Of a DNA stretch of 64,000 nt, positions 1 to 12,171 are shown piece by piece. A model generated the notes under the pieces. The model was given only the letters and a program-made list of their open reading frames with translations, ran no database searches and was not told the origin of the DNA. Position 1 is the first letter of the stretch. Each line of letters starts with the position of its first letter. The DNA is from Seiridium cupressi (lineage: Eukaryota; Ascomycota; Sordariomycetes; Amphisphaeriales; Sporocadaceae): assembly GCA_036674765.1 (NCBI GenBank), contig JARVKI010000080.1, positions 62,001-126,000 of the forward strand, given 5' to 3'. The translations under genes were made by a program, and so were the position numbers.

Positions 1-399
1 CTTGAACGCCATGTCGACGTATTGACGACCACCAGGTACCCATGCTACATAGGAGTAGCAGAAGTTCTTGAGGTAGCTGATGGTCTCGTCGGCATTCGGT
101 GTGGTTTGTTGTATTTTCTGGGCGGCCTCCTTGTACTTGCTGTTGGCCTCCATCACTGTCTTGTTGATAGTTCTCGACACTTTGCCGGACGGACTGAAGT
201 AGTAGGCGCCATAGAGCACAGTAGCGGCCGCAAGACCACCAGCCACACCGGCCCCAATGTGAGAACTGCCGACCGAAGCATTGGTCGCCGATGAAGAAGA
301 GGTGTTAGACTGGAAGCGGGTCTGGGGCTTCGATGCTCTGCAAGAACGAGCAGTAGCTCTGGGCAAGCCCGATCGTGCTAATGTTCTCGCTGGAATCAT
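1..399 (-). CDS. Conserved fungal mitochondrial-type protein, N-terminal part (runs off window)
   Basis: Reading leftwards from the ATG at 399-397 the frame is open to base 1, giving 133 codons with no stop, so only the N-terminal part is present. The start is rich in Arg, Ser and Ala and almost free of acids (MIPARTLARSGLPRATARS), which looks like a mitochondrial presequence. A Gly/Ala-rich hydrophobic segment (about residues 53-70, GAGVAGGLAAATVLYGAYYF) could be one membrane helix. A charged, probably helical part follows, then an aromatic stretch (YLKNFCYSYVAWVPGGRQYV). I recall this pattern from uncharacterised ascomycete proteins but can assign no function. Mitochondrial location is inferred from composition only. 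Confidence 0.6.
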   Translation of the reverse strand, partial: MIPARTLARSGLPRATARSCRASKPQTRFQSNTSSSSATNASVGSSHIGAGVAGGLAAATVLYGAYYFSPSGKVSRTINKTVMEANSKYKEAAQKIQQTTPNADETISYLKNFCYSYVAWVPGGRQYVDMAFK

Positions 400-1160
400 C
401 TTGTGTGATTTTGATGGGGTAGTCGAGGTTTATGGGGTGAGGAATGTGGTTGTAGATTTTCGTGTGAAAGTGAGATTTGCTGTTGAGGGGGTGAATGTCG
501 AGAAATGTAGAAAGCGCAAAGCTGACGAGAATGGAAATGGCTGAGTTTTACCTTTGTGAGAGCTGTGACCTAGTACCAAGGCAAGCCGCATCGTCATCCC
601 TCTCTCATTCATCTGTTGCCTTCGAAAATTCAATTGCTGGCAATGACGTAGAGTTGATGCACACAAAAATGCAGGTACAGCCGGCCAGCCATTGGAGAAT
701 TGGGGCATTGGGCGGGGCGGCAGGGGGGACCAAAGAGTCCGGGCTGAACTTTGTGGGGAAGCTGCCACTTAACTATGTTTAGTTCCCTGAAGATCCGATC
801 TCCCAGCCGCCGCCTGCCGCCTGTCAGTTCAGCTCTCTGATTAGCAGCAGTCGTCCGCGACACCCGGAGACACGCACTGAATGGGTTTGCACTGCGCCTG
901 CCTCCTGATTCTGAACCACCTCTCTGAATGTCGAGGTAAGTGCCACAAGTAACTCTCTTGAACGCATTTCGAGTCTATATTGCCATGTCCCGGGAGTCTA
1001 CGCGACCCATCACGGCTGGCTTCGCTTTTGGGTTGGCCTCCGCTCGGACGTGCTAACAAAATCTTGATTTGCGGTAACCCAGTGCATGGGTAGTGCACCT
1101 GAACACCTAGACATTCGTCAAAGCATACACACGGCCATCCTAGCTTGTACCCGACCTCTC
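400..1160. other. Intergenic, no gene seen
   Basis: This lies between the 5' end of the mitochondrial-type gene and the 3' end of the NCS1 permease. The open frames here are short, overlap on both strands and lack recognisable protein character. I see no RNA gene or repeat. Confidence 0.5.
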
Positions 1161-3452
1161 TCAACCAGCGATCTTTTTGCCAGACTCATCACCTGCCACG
1201 AAGTGCGAAACACCCATCTCCTGTGCTGAGCTGCTCGAGTCGTCCTCGATTTGGACGCTCGCATATTCTTCCCAACCCATGTTACGCTCCCGTATAAGCT
1301 TTTGATTCTTCGTCGGCCAAAGCTTACACAAGCCAATATAGACCACCAACGCTGTGGAGAAGGAGAGCAACCAGCCGAGGTAGAATAGGTCGTTTCCAGC
1401 CTGGTTCACCCCGGACGCACCGAGAGAGGCTGCGAACCCGGGGAACGGGAGCGCAATCCCGGCGAGGTACGCTATCACCGCCTGGATGTTCCATCCTCCA
1501 TGGTATCGAAAGTGAATGTTGGTTTTCTTTGGATTGAAGAGCCACGCTGTGGCGATGTTACCTCTCGTAAGGACAAAATCTGTTGGGGTCAGTAATTGGT
1601 TATTGGCCACTAGATAGGTAGGTTGCACTCACAATCAGCGATCATAATGGCCACGACACTGGCCATAAATAGCCCGTAGCCAGACAGAAACGTCGTGAAC
1701 ACCGTAGCTGACGCCAGAATTTTCCAAGGCACAATGGCATAGCCCAAAATCTGGGCAATGAAGAAGCCCCGTTTCATATCGATATAGCGTGGCCAAAGAA
1801 GAGCGGCATCTGAGCCAAATGAGATCATGTTGGCAGCGATATTGGTCCCCAGGATACTGATTGTCCAGCAAAGCGCGGCAAGGAAGATCGCAAATCTCGC
1901 TCCTGAGCCATTGTGATGATCCTGTATAGCATCCAAGAGGTCCCATGGGTTCCTGCTGGCAATGAGCACGCGGCTGAGATAAGCGCATTATGATATGCTA
2001 CGTACCAGAGTTCCAGGCCCCATTTTCCATTAATCCCAGCGGTTGCCAGAATGCCGAAAGTGGCAGATAGTGTAACTGCGAGAGGTTGCACCATCTATGG
2101 CGTCCATGTCAGCCTCGCGACATCTCTTGTTGAAGGTGTTCGTAGACCTACTACTTGGGACACGACGGACGCCCTGGGACTTTTGGCCCAACGCGCGATA
2201 TCAGGTTGATTGGTGATCAGCGTGGCGGTATTACCCATGCCAGAGTTGATTCCATGCATAATAGCCCAGCCTAGGCCACCTGTTACGCTGCTTTGGGCTA
2301 ATGTGTTACTGATCTTACCGCCGCTTTCGATCATGCAGTATATGAATACTCCGGCGACTGCTGGCAACACTACGACACTTAGGGTCAGCGAACTCTTCTT
2401 CGAGCATGCTTGGCGAGTGTTCGGGAGCCGAACCTCATGTTTCAAGAACGAAGGCCAATCAGAAATTGATTATTCCCAGAGCAGGTGGCGATGGGCACGA
2501 AACAACGTCAGGAATTGCTTACTGATGAAACCCTTAAACCAGAAGAATTTTTTAAGCTGGTATGGCCGGAAGAAGCAGAAAACGAGATGAACGAGCCAGA
2601 ATAGAATGAAAGAGAGCATCGCCTTGGTTGTGATTCCAGCGGATTCGGGAATACGATTTGGAATGTTGTTGTAAGAATCTCCAAATACGGCTCGGAGCAT
2701 ATTGCCAACATGGTTTGCACCCGAGTAAACTTTATGCCGTGTCAGCGATAACCGGTATTTCACTTGCATTGACACAACATACGCTGAATACCATACCACA
2801 CTGCAGCCAGGACTGCTCGGGCGCCTACGAAGTAATAGCTTCCGTACATGCCAAAGACCGCTCTACTGATGGCGGGATACCCAAGATGGTATCTCGAGGC
2901 AGCTCTGGAGTTGAAAGCCATTGCGATGGAGGCAATGGTTTGCGAGACGAAGATAACTACGATCGACTGCCACCAGTTGAGACCAATACCAATCATCGTC
3001 TGGGGAAGATCAGCTCTGGGCATGGTACAAGACACAATCATCAGATGAAGCTTACAGAGCCCAGCGTCCAGTTGCCAAAGGATATGCCGAAGTAGAAAAG
3101 ACAGTACGTCTTAAAATCCCAGGCTGCACAATTGATCAGAAACTACATCACAAGACATCGCGTGATGCTGGGGCCCTACTTCTCTTCTCTGCCGGAGTGG
3201 GCTCTAGGTCTGGCGGAAGAGGTTAATAATGTCATGCCCAGCGCCTCTTGTCAGAATGAGCTTGCCTTCATTGACCCATAACGGATCTGCGTCAACATAA
3301 CGGCTCTGGCTCTCTCCGAGGGTGTTTTTCACCTGAAGAGCCAGCTTCAGGTTGGACCAGCTCGAGCAGGCTTCTGCTACAGAGGCTCTCATTCTGCCGG
3401 CCTTCTCGCGGCTGAAAGGCGAAGCGATAGCAACCATGATGGACGCGTGCAA
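1161..3452 (-). CDS. NCS1-family (Fur-type) nucleobase/allantoin permease, nine exons
   Basis: A plasma-membrane proton symporter of the nucleobase-cation-symporter-1 family, of the uracil/allantoin/uridine (Fur) type. Diagnostic stretches in order are NEDLEPTP, KRTW, YFGISFGNWTLGS, GIGLNWWQ, YSGANHVGNMLRAVFG, NIPNRIPESAGITT, INSGMGNTATLITNQPDIAR, QPLAVTLSATFGILAT, NPWDLLDAIQDHH, SILGTNIAANMISFGSD and the FFIAQILGYAIVPWKIL helix. Introns seen: 3210-3265 (a GC-AG intron), 3124-3179, 3000-3055, 2730-2782, one starting at 2522, 2095-2154, 1953-2005 and 1580-1632. Each small one restores conserved residues. The intron starting at 2522 is the weak point: the acceptor that best fits family spacing (exon from 2377) is out of frame by one base, while the in-frame acceptor (exon from 2408) adds about ten unusual residues. 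Start at 3452 or the next Met at about 3437. Substrate cannot be told from sequence. Confidence 0.85.
3210..3265 (-). other. GC-AG intron in the NCS1 permease gene
   Basis: On the minus strand exon 1 ends ...AATGAAG, the intron begins GCAAGC and ends CCGCCAG, and exon 2 begins ACCTAGAGCCC. Joining gives the family motif NEDLEPTP in frame. No GT donor nearby does this. A CTGACA branch-like sequence lies inside. GCAAG is the usual form of the minority GC donor in fungi. Confidence 0.75.
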
Positions 3453-6400
3453 GGTTGTGAACCGGCCGTGCAGAAATCAAGTCGCGGTCCTGGTCAAACC
3501 AAGAGCTTTCCATGCAGTGGACGCACTGAATCATTTATTCCGCCCATCGAATCAGGGTCTCCAAAGGTGTTTCGTAATCTCTCCGTTTAGCCTCGGTGCT
3601 ACTGGCTTCTAGATCCCTTCTGGAAAAAAGTTTAGTGGTCAACAGGCCAATGATGCTGGCGATGAAGCGGGCTTCTAGCCGGTCTTGGCGCTAGTTTCGA
3701 AAAGCATCCGCAAACGGTGGAGTATACTCCGTTCGAGATAAGGGCAATACCCACACAAGTTGATAAGGTTTGACAAACTACGTTGAGCAGATTTATCTGG
3801 GATGGTCTGCTGGGGGAGAGATTGATAGCTTGTCAGACGATCATCATGTCAGCTATCTACTGCCCACCCGGAACGGTATAGCGCATATCCGCGTAACAGA
3901 CCCAAACTTGGCAACACTGCCCGCTCTCTAACACCGAACATGAGATACCTAGCCCAGGGTATAAGGAGAATGGATGCCGTCGTCCTTTTGGTGCCAAGAT
4001 CTGCTTGAACCAGTGCAGCTCGGCAATCTTATCGCTTCGCAGATTGCCATGTAAAAGTCACTGCTCCATATACTTGAATCGTGATTGGCTAGTTTAGGCA
4101 TATGCCATTGAGGGGAAATCCTTATGCACATGATATAACATGACTTAAAAGATTGGTCAGATCACATGAATGATCCGACCATTGATACAGGCCAGCAAGT
4201 CACGGACTTGGGGCTCAGCATGATACAAACTTTGAATCTCCTTGCGCATTATTATCGACATTGCATGTGGAATGGAGAGTACGCCATTGATCCTATGCTC
4301 CGAGCGTCAGTTCATGAATCGTTCTTCGAAGTGCAACCTGCATCCCTTATAGTGTCCACGATCTTTGCTGAAGAACATGCGGTCAGGCACATTGGTTGAC
4401 TACTTGAATACACATTTACTCGATACTCCCCCTTCTACCTAGCATTCTTGCCTATTGTTACTTCGCTTTAGACTGTACAAACTGTTATCAGGTCGGCGTT
4501 TGGATAGTGGTTGGAGGATGTGCTGAAATTTGGCGCAGACCTAGCTATCTGTAAGAGTATGGAGCAGGATATCTTCTGAGGACAGCTAGTCTGAAATCTC
4601 GTTAGTAACCGAATCAGCAGATAAAGTTGTCAGGATTCGAACACCCGCCTCGACAGAAGGGCTGGAAATTGCATGGGGACTTGATGCCTATAATATAGCT
4701 AGACGCAGGCTCTGGGACCTGTGCCTGGGTTGGGGCGATGATGGCGAAGGATGCTGGAGCTTAGGCTAAGTCCTTCATTGGCTATTACCACGCTGTAAGC
4801 AGTGTTGAATCTCCAAAACTATTGTCGGAAGATGATGAGCACCAAGTCATGAAGGTTCCACGAAGACTTCGTCGCTTCGCGGTTGCGAATATCCGCAGGA
4901 AGAAATGGTACTTTAGTATCAAGGTTCTGTAATGTGGGTTTTCTTAGAATCGCTAATTGTTGGAGGCGCAGGCTGTCGGTATCTAAGGATTTTCCAACTT
5001 AGTCGAAGTTGGTTCGTAAGTAGTCATTCTGTTTCAAGAGCATCTTGCCGAGGATAGTAAATTGGCGTGAAGCACAATGGTGTCAGTTCGTCGGTGAACA
5101 ATGAGATTGCCATTGGTAGAACTAGTCCTAGAGGCCCTTGGGCCCACTCTATGATTCATGTCATTGATAGGCGTCATACCTGACCCTCGATTTAGCTGTG
5201 ATCAAACGCGATAGCGCAAGACGAACGTTGCGGATGCGGCGTTGCGCATAGGTCCTTTTCTTTTTTCTCGGGCATAATGAGGGGAGAAAAGAGAAGTGGT
5301 TTATGCGCAAAACAAAATGATCATCGAGAGGAAGCCATGATTGTGGTTGCCCACTCCCGAGCGGCACGCCGCCAAAACCCGTGGGGTATTGGATGTCACC
5401 CTCCATCATGCTGGGGCGTACCGTGGCCGGATCTCTGACTTGCAGAGCCTTCACTTCATGAATTCGCACGGGCTATCCAGCACATTTTAGCGGGATAGAG
5501 AGAGACGAGATCCCCTGCAAATTCATTAGAAGGCTGTCACTGAACATAAGCCCAGCTCGGCAGGGTCATGAGCCTGCGAGTTTGACCCTGGCTGTGGCCT
5601 CAGAGGCAACCCCTGTAGCAGCTTATGATTCGCCCTTAGGCCCGTTGCAGAGAAAGAGGAATCTAACAATAGGATGTCACACGTGTCTTTCAGTTCTTTA
5701 GCAATGCAGCCCATTGATCCGACCTGCCGGTACAGGTAGAAAATAAGGCGTTATGACCTCTTCCATACTCGCTCTTCTCTCAGACGCCCCCCTTCATGCG
5801 GCAACCAGCATATTTCTTGACGCTTGAACAAACGTCTGCCTGGATGGTGTGTACGCCTTTGAGGCGTGCTGGTTAGCTAGCTTGGCGAATCATGAGCATT
5901 CAGAACTTGATTAGACTTTACTTAGTGGTCCCCTATGTCGGGATCTTTAATGTTACATGCATAAGTGTCAAAGTCACGTTAGGGCTGTTCCCTGCGGTCG
6001 ACCAGGTATCAACCATTGATCAATATGAGTACTCGATCCCATTGGGCCCCTTTGGGTTGATTCGGTGAACCCCGACTTCTATTATGAGGAAATCAGTCTC
6101 GATCACCGTGCATCCTCCACTTGCTGAGGCCCTAATCTCCTAATTGGCCCAACAGTGACATATTTCCCGAGGACCACAGACGGTCAAACTGCGTTGTCTC
6201 GTACCTTTTTCTAAACCCAGCAGAAGCGTCATTGGTTCATGGTGCCTCTGTAGTGAATCAGCTTGACTGTTGGGATCCCGAATCTGGCTACGCAATCCAC
6301 CGGTTCCAGTAGTCGGTAATAGTATGTGATTGGTATTGCTAATACTCGCGTGCCACATCAGGTAAATGTCGACTTAATCCCGTCTTCTCACGGGACATGC

Positions 6401-7177
6401 TCTATAGCTGCTAACTGGTAAGTACAAAGCATAAGTTCCTAAACCTAGATAATTATCAGGTATTGGTTACTGGTTCCAACGTGGTCCCATGCTCTTTGGA
6501 CGAAAACAGATTCACTTTTGCGAATACTCGCAAATACTTTCTACTCTATAGGATTCAATTTTCGTAAACTTACCGTTAGAAGATTGAACGTACGTCAATT
6601 GCTGAAGCTATCGCTTACCTGGATGTGTCTGACCGATGCCATATCGTACGGGCGCCCAAGACATCGAAGGCGGATCCCGGACCCCTTTGCGCCTCCCAGT
6701 GCCTCCCTCTTGATTGAAATCGTCCTCCACGCACTGACGCATTGCGTCAATTCGTCAAAAGGTGCATCAACGTCAGAGTCCAAATATCGACTCTACTCAC
6801 CTGTTGACCGAGCCAGTAGTCGTAAACGCAAGCATGTTCGAGGCCATTTCTGGAAGATATGGTTCTGTGTCACCCTGTCATATCAACTGGTGCCTCCGCC
6901 AATGGGAATCGTTAACATACACCTGCCACAGGTTCGCACATACCTATTATTGGGCTTTCCATGTGTTGGAGGGGCCTCTGAGGCGATCGAGGATCACAGT
7001 CCACGAAAAGACAGTCCACGGAGAGGACAATGGCCTCGACGATGTCCTCCCATGGAATATAAAACTGCTTTGGATAGGAGGTGGTTAGTTGGTAGTAAAT
7101 CTATCAACATCCACTCACCTCATCATCGTTGACCATTCTGCCGCTCTTGTACAACCGAAACTTACCATTAAAACGAA
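3453..7177. other. Long gene-free region
   Basis: About 3.7 kb with no convincing gene on either strand. The longest frame, 6518-7132 (+), 204 codons, has no recognisable domain, odd composition and competing frames, so I do not call it. A TTCGAATC-like element near 4632 resembles a tRNA T-loop on the minus strand, but its stem does not pair and no cloverleaf is present. No repeat or transposon protein was recognised. Confidence 0.45.
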
Positions 7178-7901
7178 ATGGCCTTCCCTTTCTATGCTGC
7201 TGGGGGTTTCTTTCCCAATCAGACAGGGAGTTCGATACATGGTTGGGTTCGTTTGGTATACCAAAAGTGATGTGACCAGAGGCTGACCTTTGATATCAAA
7301 GCAGACACCACAAGGCTCCCGACAGTCATCAGCGAGTTCGACGGGAAGAAATGAGCAGCGGCACCCTAATATATATCCACGACCTTCGCCCCATGACTCC
7401 ATGGGGGCATGGACCGAGGAGCCAGGTGAAATCCCGGTCGTCACCACGCAGGCTGCGCCCTGGAATCAGCCTCAGCCTTCAGCATCTCACTGGGGTCGTC
7501 AAGGCTCCGTTTCATCAGGTGGTTTCAGCCCGGTCTCGCGCTCAACAACTCAAACTTTTGAGTTGATGGGCACGGAAACCCTTAACTCGACAAGGGCAAA
7601 CATGATTGGACCGAAAACTGGCCGTCTTGGCCATCGGTGTGAGGTATGCAACAAGAGTTTTAAAAGCACAAGAAGGAAGGATATAGAGAGACACGAACGC
7701 TCCAACGGACACGTCCTACAACTGCTAGCATACTCAGGGGAAGGAATGATTGTTGAGAAGATCTGGGATATCATATGTCCCCTTTGCGGCGTGGGCTTCA
7801 CACGTGTTGACAACAAGCTGAGACATATGAGAAAGCCTTGCTCGCAGGACTCGGCCATCGGTCGAGTTGAGGTAAATGGGCGGACAAATGGAGGATACTA
7901 G
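7178..7901 (+). CDS. Small C2H2-type zinc-finger protein
   Basis: The C-terminal half holds two zinc-binding units. The first is CEVCNKSFKS followed by RHERSNGH (C-x2-C-x14-H-x5-H). The second is CPLCGVGFTR followed by RHMRKPC (C-x2-C-x12-H-x4-C), the last ligand being Cys. The N-terminal part is low-complexity, rich in Ser, Pro, Gln and Trp, as in many fungal zinc-finger regulators, so a nuclear nucleic-acid-binding role is inferred. The main exon is open from 7290. I prefer a start at ATG 7178 with an intron at 7256-7301 (GTATAC donor, CTGACC branch, AAAG acceptor), giving 225 residues; the simpler alternative starts at 7290. Both keep the fingers. No target or partner can be inferred. Confidence 0.6.
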
Positions 7902-8914
7902 CAATGGAGTCACAGGGAATAATGATTTTGTGAGACACGACGCGCTGGATCATCAGCTTTAGCCAAAGTAACAACTGCGCAGAAAATCCCATTCGAATTC
8001 TTCGGACTTCTTATCTTTTCATCAGAAACACAGCCTTATGAGAGGGGTGGGACTTCATGACGGTGGCGTGCATATTTGTCCGAGACAGCGGCAACGAGGC
8101 TGCATGGTGTGGATATCAGGAATACAAGACGCAGACGCGGGAATCGGTGTGCTTACAGTAGGTAGTGCTCGAGGGGAAAGGCTATGGAACGATACGAAAA
8201 AGTTTGTCATACCCAATGCCACAATCAAGATCAACCTACTATAACTAAACCATCAATTGCGAGTATTTCCATGGGATATGATCGCTAGAATATGTCGATG
8301 CTAATACTGCAAGTGGTGATTTTTCTGCCCATGGCTTCGGTGGTTCTTCCACTTCCGGTGCTGCTGGTAGGGGTTTATTGGCGATATTCAGCCCCCGAGA
8401 ATGCTTGGTCGCGGCACAGCCCCAAGCGGCTCCAAGCGACTCCAAGCGACTCCAGGGGTGTTCATGATGGTGGGTGTGGGAGATCATCAGCCCTGACCTT
8501 TTGATGGTTGCAACCAAATGCTCCAGCTGCGATCACTCGACCTTCGGTGATGAGCATCCCCTACCACTAATTTCTTCCCTTCCCTTAAAACTCTTGGTCG
8601 GTCTTGTTGTGATTTATTTGTCCAACTCAATAGCGTAACGCTCGCTTCGTCGCTCTTGTATCATATTTAGGTCGATTCAATACGGGACCGAAAGATGCTG
8701 AATGCTTCAGGTTTTGTTTGACGTTCAGCGGGCTCGCTCCTTCCAGCGGTGGGCGACCCATCCACCATCAATGATAGCGCGAAGACTCCTTTGAGAGACC
8801 ATGTTATTATGTCTATACGGAGCACTGTCGGACGTAAGACACCGGCGATGATCAGTAGACTGGCGAGGCAACTCCTACGACATACAAGCAGAGCACACTC
8901 AAACAAGCTTTTCT
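7902..8914. other. Intergenic with a short 10-bp tandem repeat
   Basis: Between the zinc-finger gene and the 3' end of the GRDP gene. A 10-bp unit (tccaagcgac) is repeated about three times at 8421-8454. A minus-strand frame of 90 codons (8245-8517) ends in a proline-rich stretch but has no recognisable domain, so it is not called. Confidence 0.4.
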
Positions 8915-11387
8915 TCAAGAATTTGGACCCTGAACACAAGAAATGCGAGTCAGCTTTGTCGAGCTCCTCATGGAGAACGAGATTACTTACCGTCGTCCCA
9001 CACATCGAAACAGTCCCAGAACTGCAACCCCCCGAACCGCCACAAGTCGCTGCTACGCAGCCACCCGACACATTATCCCCAACGTTGACTTGCGTTGGAT
9101 CGGCAGCATATAACTCGGTCGCAAGGTAATGTGGATGTGTCCAAGGCCCTTCGAGCGTATGATTAGCACCCCAGTGACGATACGTTCTCTCTTTCGGCCC
9201 AAGCTCGCGTCCCTTCTTGGTGGCCCGACTGACGGCTCTGGCATAGCTCTGCTCTAGCCTCGACTTATAAAGGGCTCGCATCTGTTTGGTCACTTTCTTA
9301 CGGGCCTCTGTTTCATTGACTTTGACTGCAGAGTGAGCCGAGATATGTGCAGACTTCGAGGGAGGTTGCGCGTACGCTGCCCCTGAGTCGTACCAGCCCT
9401 GTGCAACTGCATCATCATTAGTCAGCCGTCCAAATTGATATTCACCACACTCGGCTTTCGAAATCAGCGGTACTTACTCTTATCTTGCTTCGAGACATTG
9501 AGGAGAACGCCGAATGACGAGATTCGCCAGGCCCGAATGGCTAAAGGAATGTGAGCTTAGGATCAACAATATAGGGGCCCACAACGACCTACTTTCGCAA
9601 TACCAACATGTACATTCAGAATATACCTCTTCGAACATAGTTTGGTAAGTCTTTGTGGTCCATTCGAAAGCCTCTGACAGCTTATCCTCGTCGACCTTGT
9701 CGTGGTGGTCAACAAACGAGCCCGTTCTATCCACTGCAAACTTGTAATACTGCCGTGGGCTCAACTGATGAGTGTGCCAAACCAGATCGATATCGAGTGT
9801 CGGCACCACAACTTGATCCGGATTTGCCTTCATTATCTGAAAGAACCGGTCGTATTTCAACAGGAGCCGTTCGATAGTCTTGTCAGCTTCTGGACTATGA
9901 AGCCAGTCTATCTGCTCAGATTTCAGCTTATAGTTCAGAAGAGCCATCTACGGCGACATTTGGCGTACCTTGTACATCTTTTGAGTGAAGATGCCTTGGC
10001 GCAGTGCAGCGCCCACAAGATCTAGACCGAATGGGGAGGCGTTATCCCAATAACGACTCATCATCTTCCGGATTTGCTGCCGCGCTATTGTGTCTGGTTT
10101 CTTTCCATTGTTTGCCTTTTTCAGTAGCGATTTATCTTTGATGGCTCGTTCTATAAGCTCCTTGACCATAAGCATGGTTGGCCTTGTCTCGTCCCCGGGC
10201 TTGAGTAGCTCGACAACTTCCGCCAGAACACCTCTTCTCAATAGTCGGTTAGGAAATAATCTAGGTGACTCTGTTCGGCCTGCTTCGGTGGGCATCCCCG
10301 TTTTTGAGTCTAGAATAGTTCCTGGCAGAGGCTGATCGTTGTTGACCAGGTCCTTGACATCATTTCTGAATTTGGCTAATCTGAAAAGTTGATGATCCAT
10401 GATGACGTTGCACTTGGGACATCGCTGGCTCAAGTTGCCGTCTCCATACCCTTCACCAGCGATGTTTCTTGGTCTAGCTGGCGGGAACTTATCCTCGAAA
10501 TTCACCGGCTCCTGGCCGCAAGTTGTCCATGGAATGGTCACGAGGGCGGAGCACGCAGGACACCTTGCCGTCTTGGTATCTGGATCATCCGCATTGAACC
10601 ATTCCCGACCAGTAGTCTTCGTCCAGTTTGACTTGCACTTTGGCGAGGCAAGGTATTGGAATCCGTCGTCAATCATCTGATCGAGAACGTGCCATGGCAT
10701 GCCTGTCGTCCACAATGCTCTAAGGTCATACCGGAGACAGTCCTTTGCGATACGGTCAGCATATGCGGTGGTGGTGTTTCCCAAGGTCACGGTGACTAAC
10801 CTCGAGGAAGATCCGTGGGTTCAGCATATGTGCATGAAGTACAAGGAGCACATCTTTCTCAATGAGTCAGTGGGTGAAACCAACCAAGGACTGTCAGGGC
10901 TTGTCTATAGCTTACCGAGTGGTGGCATGTTGTCTTCGTTCCAACGCATCGGCTCCCAATTTGCCATAAAGTTGAAATACCTCGTACGATCCTTCTCCAT
11001 ATCCCTCTCCGTCAGGAACTGGCCGCCAAGGCTGTTCCACCATGCCTCATACCTATCGAGCGCTCTAGCAACGAATACAGCCCATCTCTTCTCGCGGACT
11101 GACGCTAGGGCTTGATTCGGGTTGCTAGGCGTCGCGGGATAGTTGGCATCCCAGAGACCCCAGAGTCCGTCCGAATAGCCCACATCGTCTTTCAAGTTTT
11201 GGAAAGTGAAAAGTAGTTTCAAATGAACAAAGCAGCTACCGTTTTCGGGATGCTGCGGCGTACTACTCAGCGACCGAGTCGAAAAACCGGAATTGAGATG
11301 AGATGGCCCGGCAATTGATCCCCGCTGCCCCGCGGAATAGGCCGGCGGACTATCCGCTATTTGCTTCCCCTTTCCCTTGGCAACCAT
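8915..11387 (-). CDS. Glycine-rich domain-containing protein-like (GRDP, DUF1399 family), seven exons
   Basis: Exons 11387-10916, 10853-10801, 10742-9969, 9911-9593, 9540-9478, 9406-8991 and 8929-8915 sum to 2112 nt, giving 703 residues with no internal stop. Family hallmarks in order: HLKLLFTFQNLKDDV near residue 60, VLHAHMLNPRIF near 165 (usually VWHAHMLNPR), a zinc-ribbon-like region with CPAC and CPKC pairs (about 240-300), DWLHSP near 435, VWHTHQLSPRQYYKF near 477, CTCWYC near 537, and a Gly/Cys-rich tail (CGGSGGCSSG) close to the C terminus. All six introns are 52-71 nt and restore family residues, e.g. KMYK+IDWLHSP across 9912-9968. The molecular role is poorly known; plant members are linked to stress and hormone responses. 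Start chosen at the Met before AKGKGKQ; an upstream in-frame Met at 11486 is possible. Confidence 0.85.
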
Positions 11388-12171
11388 TTCGGAGTTGTTA
11401 ACTGTAGACGATGCATCCTGCGCAACAGCTCTGAGAAGTACGGCGATGTTGAAATATACAATAGCTTTGGCTCGTATCCCAGGCATGCAGCATGCGGCAT
11501 GCCGGAGCGCGGGCTCTGATGGGGTCTGGGGTATGCACAGCCACCCACCCGCTTGTCATGGCGCCAACTTATTCTCATTGGCGAGCCCCCAAGGATTTCT
11601 CGTGGCATGAGGATCGTCTCAGAATGCTGGTTCCACAAACGGGTCCCAGAGCTATTAATATTCTCCTGCGATCCATCGGCCATGGGGGCGATAACGACCA
11701 CAACCAGACAATTGGCCTTTTATCAGTCTATGATTGGATTTCTCCTTCGGTCCCGAGATTCCACCAATCCAAAGAAAGTGACGTTTGGTTGAGACCTTGA
11801 CGCTGCATTACGGTCCGAGTAGGCGCATCTCCAGGAGTCTCGAGTATATCGATTCTTTGACTACATATAAGCATCATTGCAATTTAAGTGGGAGAGGGGA
11901 ACCAACAACATCGAAGCAGCAACATTTCGACCTGCTCCTTCCCCTAACCGATTTGTATATTTTCTCCCCGGCTTCTTTCATACTATTTTTCCCGTTCCTG
12001 CATTTCCACACCGACAGCTTTGCGCGCGACGCAAAAGATGTGCTCAAGTGGAGCAGCATGATGAACTGAGTATAGCATGCCGCTCTCGTGCCCGACCATG
12101 GTATTTCTAGCTTGAGCGTCAACATAATATTATCTAACACCAATGCTTCTTCATCAGCTCACCAATGACGA
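11388..12171. other. Intergenic, upstream of the GRDP gene
   Basis: Probably holds the GRDP promoter on the minus strand. Short overlapping frames only; no gene, repeat or RNA recognised before the tRNA. Confidence 0.4.

Noticed and set aside
4600..4690. tRNA-like T-loop (TTCGAATC) on the minus strand
   Set aside because: The flanking bases do not pair as a T stem, and no D arm, anticodon arm or acceptor stem can be drawn.
6518..7132. 204-codon open frame (+)
   Set aside because: No domain, basic and irregular composition, and overlapping frames of similar length on the same strand.
8245..8517. 90-codon minus-strand frame with a proline-rich end
   Set aside because: No start context or upstream exon found and no domain; part of it is the 10-bp tandem repeat.
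9912..9968. Apparent stop codon in the GRDP gene between 9948 and 9950
   Set aside because: A GTACGC...GAGCAG intron removes it and restores KMYK-IDWLHSP; total exon length divides by three.
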